Assembly: GCA_020845475.1 (NCBI GenBank)
Contig: JADLFN010000033.1
Location: 1-41,749 of the forward strand
DNA from: Planctomycetota bacterium
Lineage (GTDB): Bacteria; Planctomycetota; UBA8742; UBA2392
Length of the DNA: 41,749 nt
Direction: 5' to 3'
Part shown: piece by piece, positions 40,738-41,749 of the stretch
Position numbering within the stretch: the first letter of the stretch is position 1
Layout of the letters: every line of letters starts with the position of its first letter
The notes under the pieces: generated by a model
Seen by the model: only the letters and a program-made list of their open reading frames with translations
Database searches by the model: none
Told to the model about the DNA's origin: nothing
Position numbers and translations under genes: made by a program

Positions 40738-40812
40738 GACAGCCCCCGAAAATTTGACCGTGCAGTCCAATTCTACCCCGCCCAGGGCGGCAGGTTGCGG
40801 GGAATCAAGACT

Positions 40813-41139
40813 CTATTTTGCAGGCAGGGTGGCGTTGAAAATCAGCGCCAGCTTGAGCCACGGCACGATCTTGTCCGCCGTGCTGCAGCCCTCGGGCGCC
40901 ACATACAACATGCCCTTCATCGGCTTGCCCGTGAACGTCATGGGCGCGGCGTACTTCATCTTCAGCGCGGCTTCGTATTGTTCCGGCCCCACGCGCACCA
41001 TCAGCTTTTCGCCCACGATGCCGCAGCACATGTGGCCGCGCAGCATCATGCAAAGGCCGCCGAACATGTGCTTCTCGACGACTTTGGTCTTGCCAAAAGC
41101 CGCGCGCAGGCGCTTTGCGAGTGTTTCGTCATAGGCCAT
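40813..41139 (-). CDS. TfoX N-terminal-domain-like protein
   Basis: A 108-residue protein from ATG 41139. It shows the TfoX_N pattern: MFGGLCMMLRGHMCCGIVG in the first half and MKGMLYVAP with a C-terminal WLKLAL helix. TfoX/Sxy proteins control competence in gamma-proteobacteria; stand-alone N-domain proteins are widespread and of unknown function. It is a short gene without its own clear promoter and is followed by the DUF1549/1553 pair after 75 bases. Confidence 0.8.
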   Translation of the reverse strand: MAYDETLAKRLRAAFGKTKVVEKHMFGGLCMMLRGHMCCGIVGEKLMVRVGPEQYEAALKMKYAAPMTFTGKPMKGMLYVAPEGCSTADKIVPWLKLALIFNATLPAK

Positions 41140-41488
41140 GGCAGAGCCAATCAAAGTCGCGTCGTGAGCCTTGATAGAATAGCGCCGCCCCACGCTCAAG
41201 CCGCCAACGAAAGAAGTCGTTCAGCCCAGGATGGCGACCAACGGGCGCGAACCTGACAAACGCGAAGCGTTTTCAGGAAACCGGGCGCGGTGCACGGGCC
41301 GTGATCGCGCCCAGACCATGGAGCCAGCGCGGCAACGGCATGTACCGCCAAGAACGCCAAGCTCGCCAAGAAATCAAGGCGGGAAAGCCATGCACGCGCA
41401 AGCGCTCGGGTGCGCACTCAATGCGATGCGAATAAGGCCGCTCGGCGGTGTGCGCGAGGCCGGGTTCGCGATGCGATGGCCCATGAAG

Positions 41489-41701
41489 CAAACCGCCGAG
41501 ACGCCGAGACGCCGAGAAAAGCTCCCAAAGCGCACGAACAAACTACCCGCGGGCGTGCATGAGTTGACGAGACGGACAAAGCAAGCCGCGTACAGAAATG
41601 TGCGGCCGCATTGGCGGCTCGAGCCTGTCTGGATTCCCTGGTCAGATGAAAGCCGGGTCTTCCTCCGCGAAACTCCGCGTCTTCGCGTCTCGGCGTTTTG
41701 C
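41489..41701. repeat. Inverted-repeat element D (CGCCGAGA type)
   Basis: The left arm (41489-41517) is built of CGCCGAGA units, period 8. The right arm (41673-41701) is its reverse complement with a few mismatches (CTCCGCGTCTTCGCGTCTCG). A further CGCCAAGA array at 41346-41372 may be the left arm of a nested partner. The 610-base stretch 41140-41749 shows no convincing gene; it holds this element and unrecognised GC-rich sequence. Confidence 0.7.
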
Positions 41702-41749
41702 TTTTTCCTGCCGTCGGATTGGTGAGCGTTTTCAAACAGACTCATTACC

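Noticed and set aside
41231..41725. A 164-codon frame at the right edge
   Set aside because: It reads through tandem repeat arms and overlaps a similar frame on the other strand; no ribosome-binding site and low-complexity translation.

Overview
The window looks like a chromosomal segment of a GC-rich planctomycete (phylum Planctomycetota, class not resolvable). The best markers are two tandem secreted DUF1549/DUF1553 proteins with a CxxCH motif, a tail-anchored Ser/Thr kinase, very large TPR proteins and a signal peptidase with a giant insert. Most of the window is ordinary housekeeping DNA: LepB, MetH, YchF, QueD, infC-rpmI-rplT, ComM, a PP2C phosphatase, a porin and metallo-beta-lactamase hydrolases. 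No tRNA, rRNA, CRISPR array, integrase or transposase was seen.

Layout: 1-1841 (minus) is a capsid-like operon cut by the left edge. 1914-6004 (minus) holds a Ser/Thr kinase and a TPR protein. 6239-8982 (plus) holds an HTH-REC regulator and LepB. 9029-9979 (minus) is an MCE-domain protein. 10305-14926 (plus) holds a metallophosphoesterase, MetH and a small protein. 14973-19167 (minus) holds a membrane protein, YchF, a four-helix-bundle gene inside inverted repeats and a double cyclophilin. 19511-20864 (plus) holds a PhnP-like hydrolase and QueD, and 20930-21436 (minus) a STAS protein. 21640-23517 (plus) is a candidate structured RNA followed by infC-rpmI-rplT. 23556-29665 (plus) holds a TMTC-like TPR protein and ComM. 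29692-30459 (minus) is PP2C and 30691-32211 (plus) a porin. 32212-33330 (minus) holds an ACP-like membrane protein and an MBL hydrolase. 33458-36867 (minus) is the second capsid-like operon. 36988-41139 (minus) holds the DUF1549/1553 pair and a TfoX-like protein. 41140-41749 is repeat DNA.

The most unusual content is a pair of paralogous three-gene operons. Each begins with a predicted HK97-fold (SU10-like) major capsid protein of about 325 residues and continues with a coiled-coil protein. The third gene is a membrane-anchored helical-repeat protein in operon 2; in operon 1 only its first 28 codons are in the window. No terminase, portal, tail or integrase gene lies nearby. Each operon starts with a promoter of the same design: TTGACA, two bases, a homopolymer (G12 in one, T11 in the other), then GCGGGG and TARGTTT. 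A long homopolymer between -35 and -10 is the classic layout of a phase-variable promoter, so the working hypothesis is a domesticated, phase-variable capsid-like particle system. This comes from reading the sequence; no database search was possible.

A second theme is palindromic elements whose arms are short tandem repeats (period 7 to 9) placed head to head. One encloses a 23S-rRNA-intervening-sequence-type four-helix-bundle gene with 25-bp perfect inverted repeats, and one is inserted in frame in the metH linker. A third theme is promoter layout. Several genes have a TA-rich -10-like hexamer exactly 6 bases before the start codon, which predicts leaderless mRNAs.
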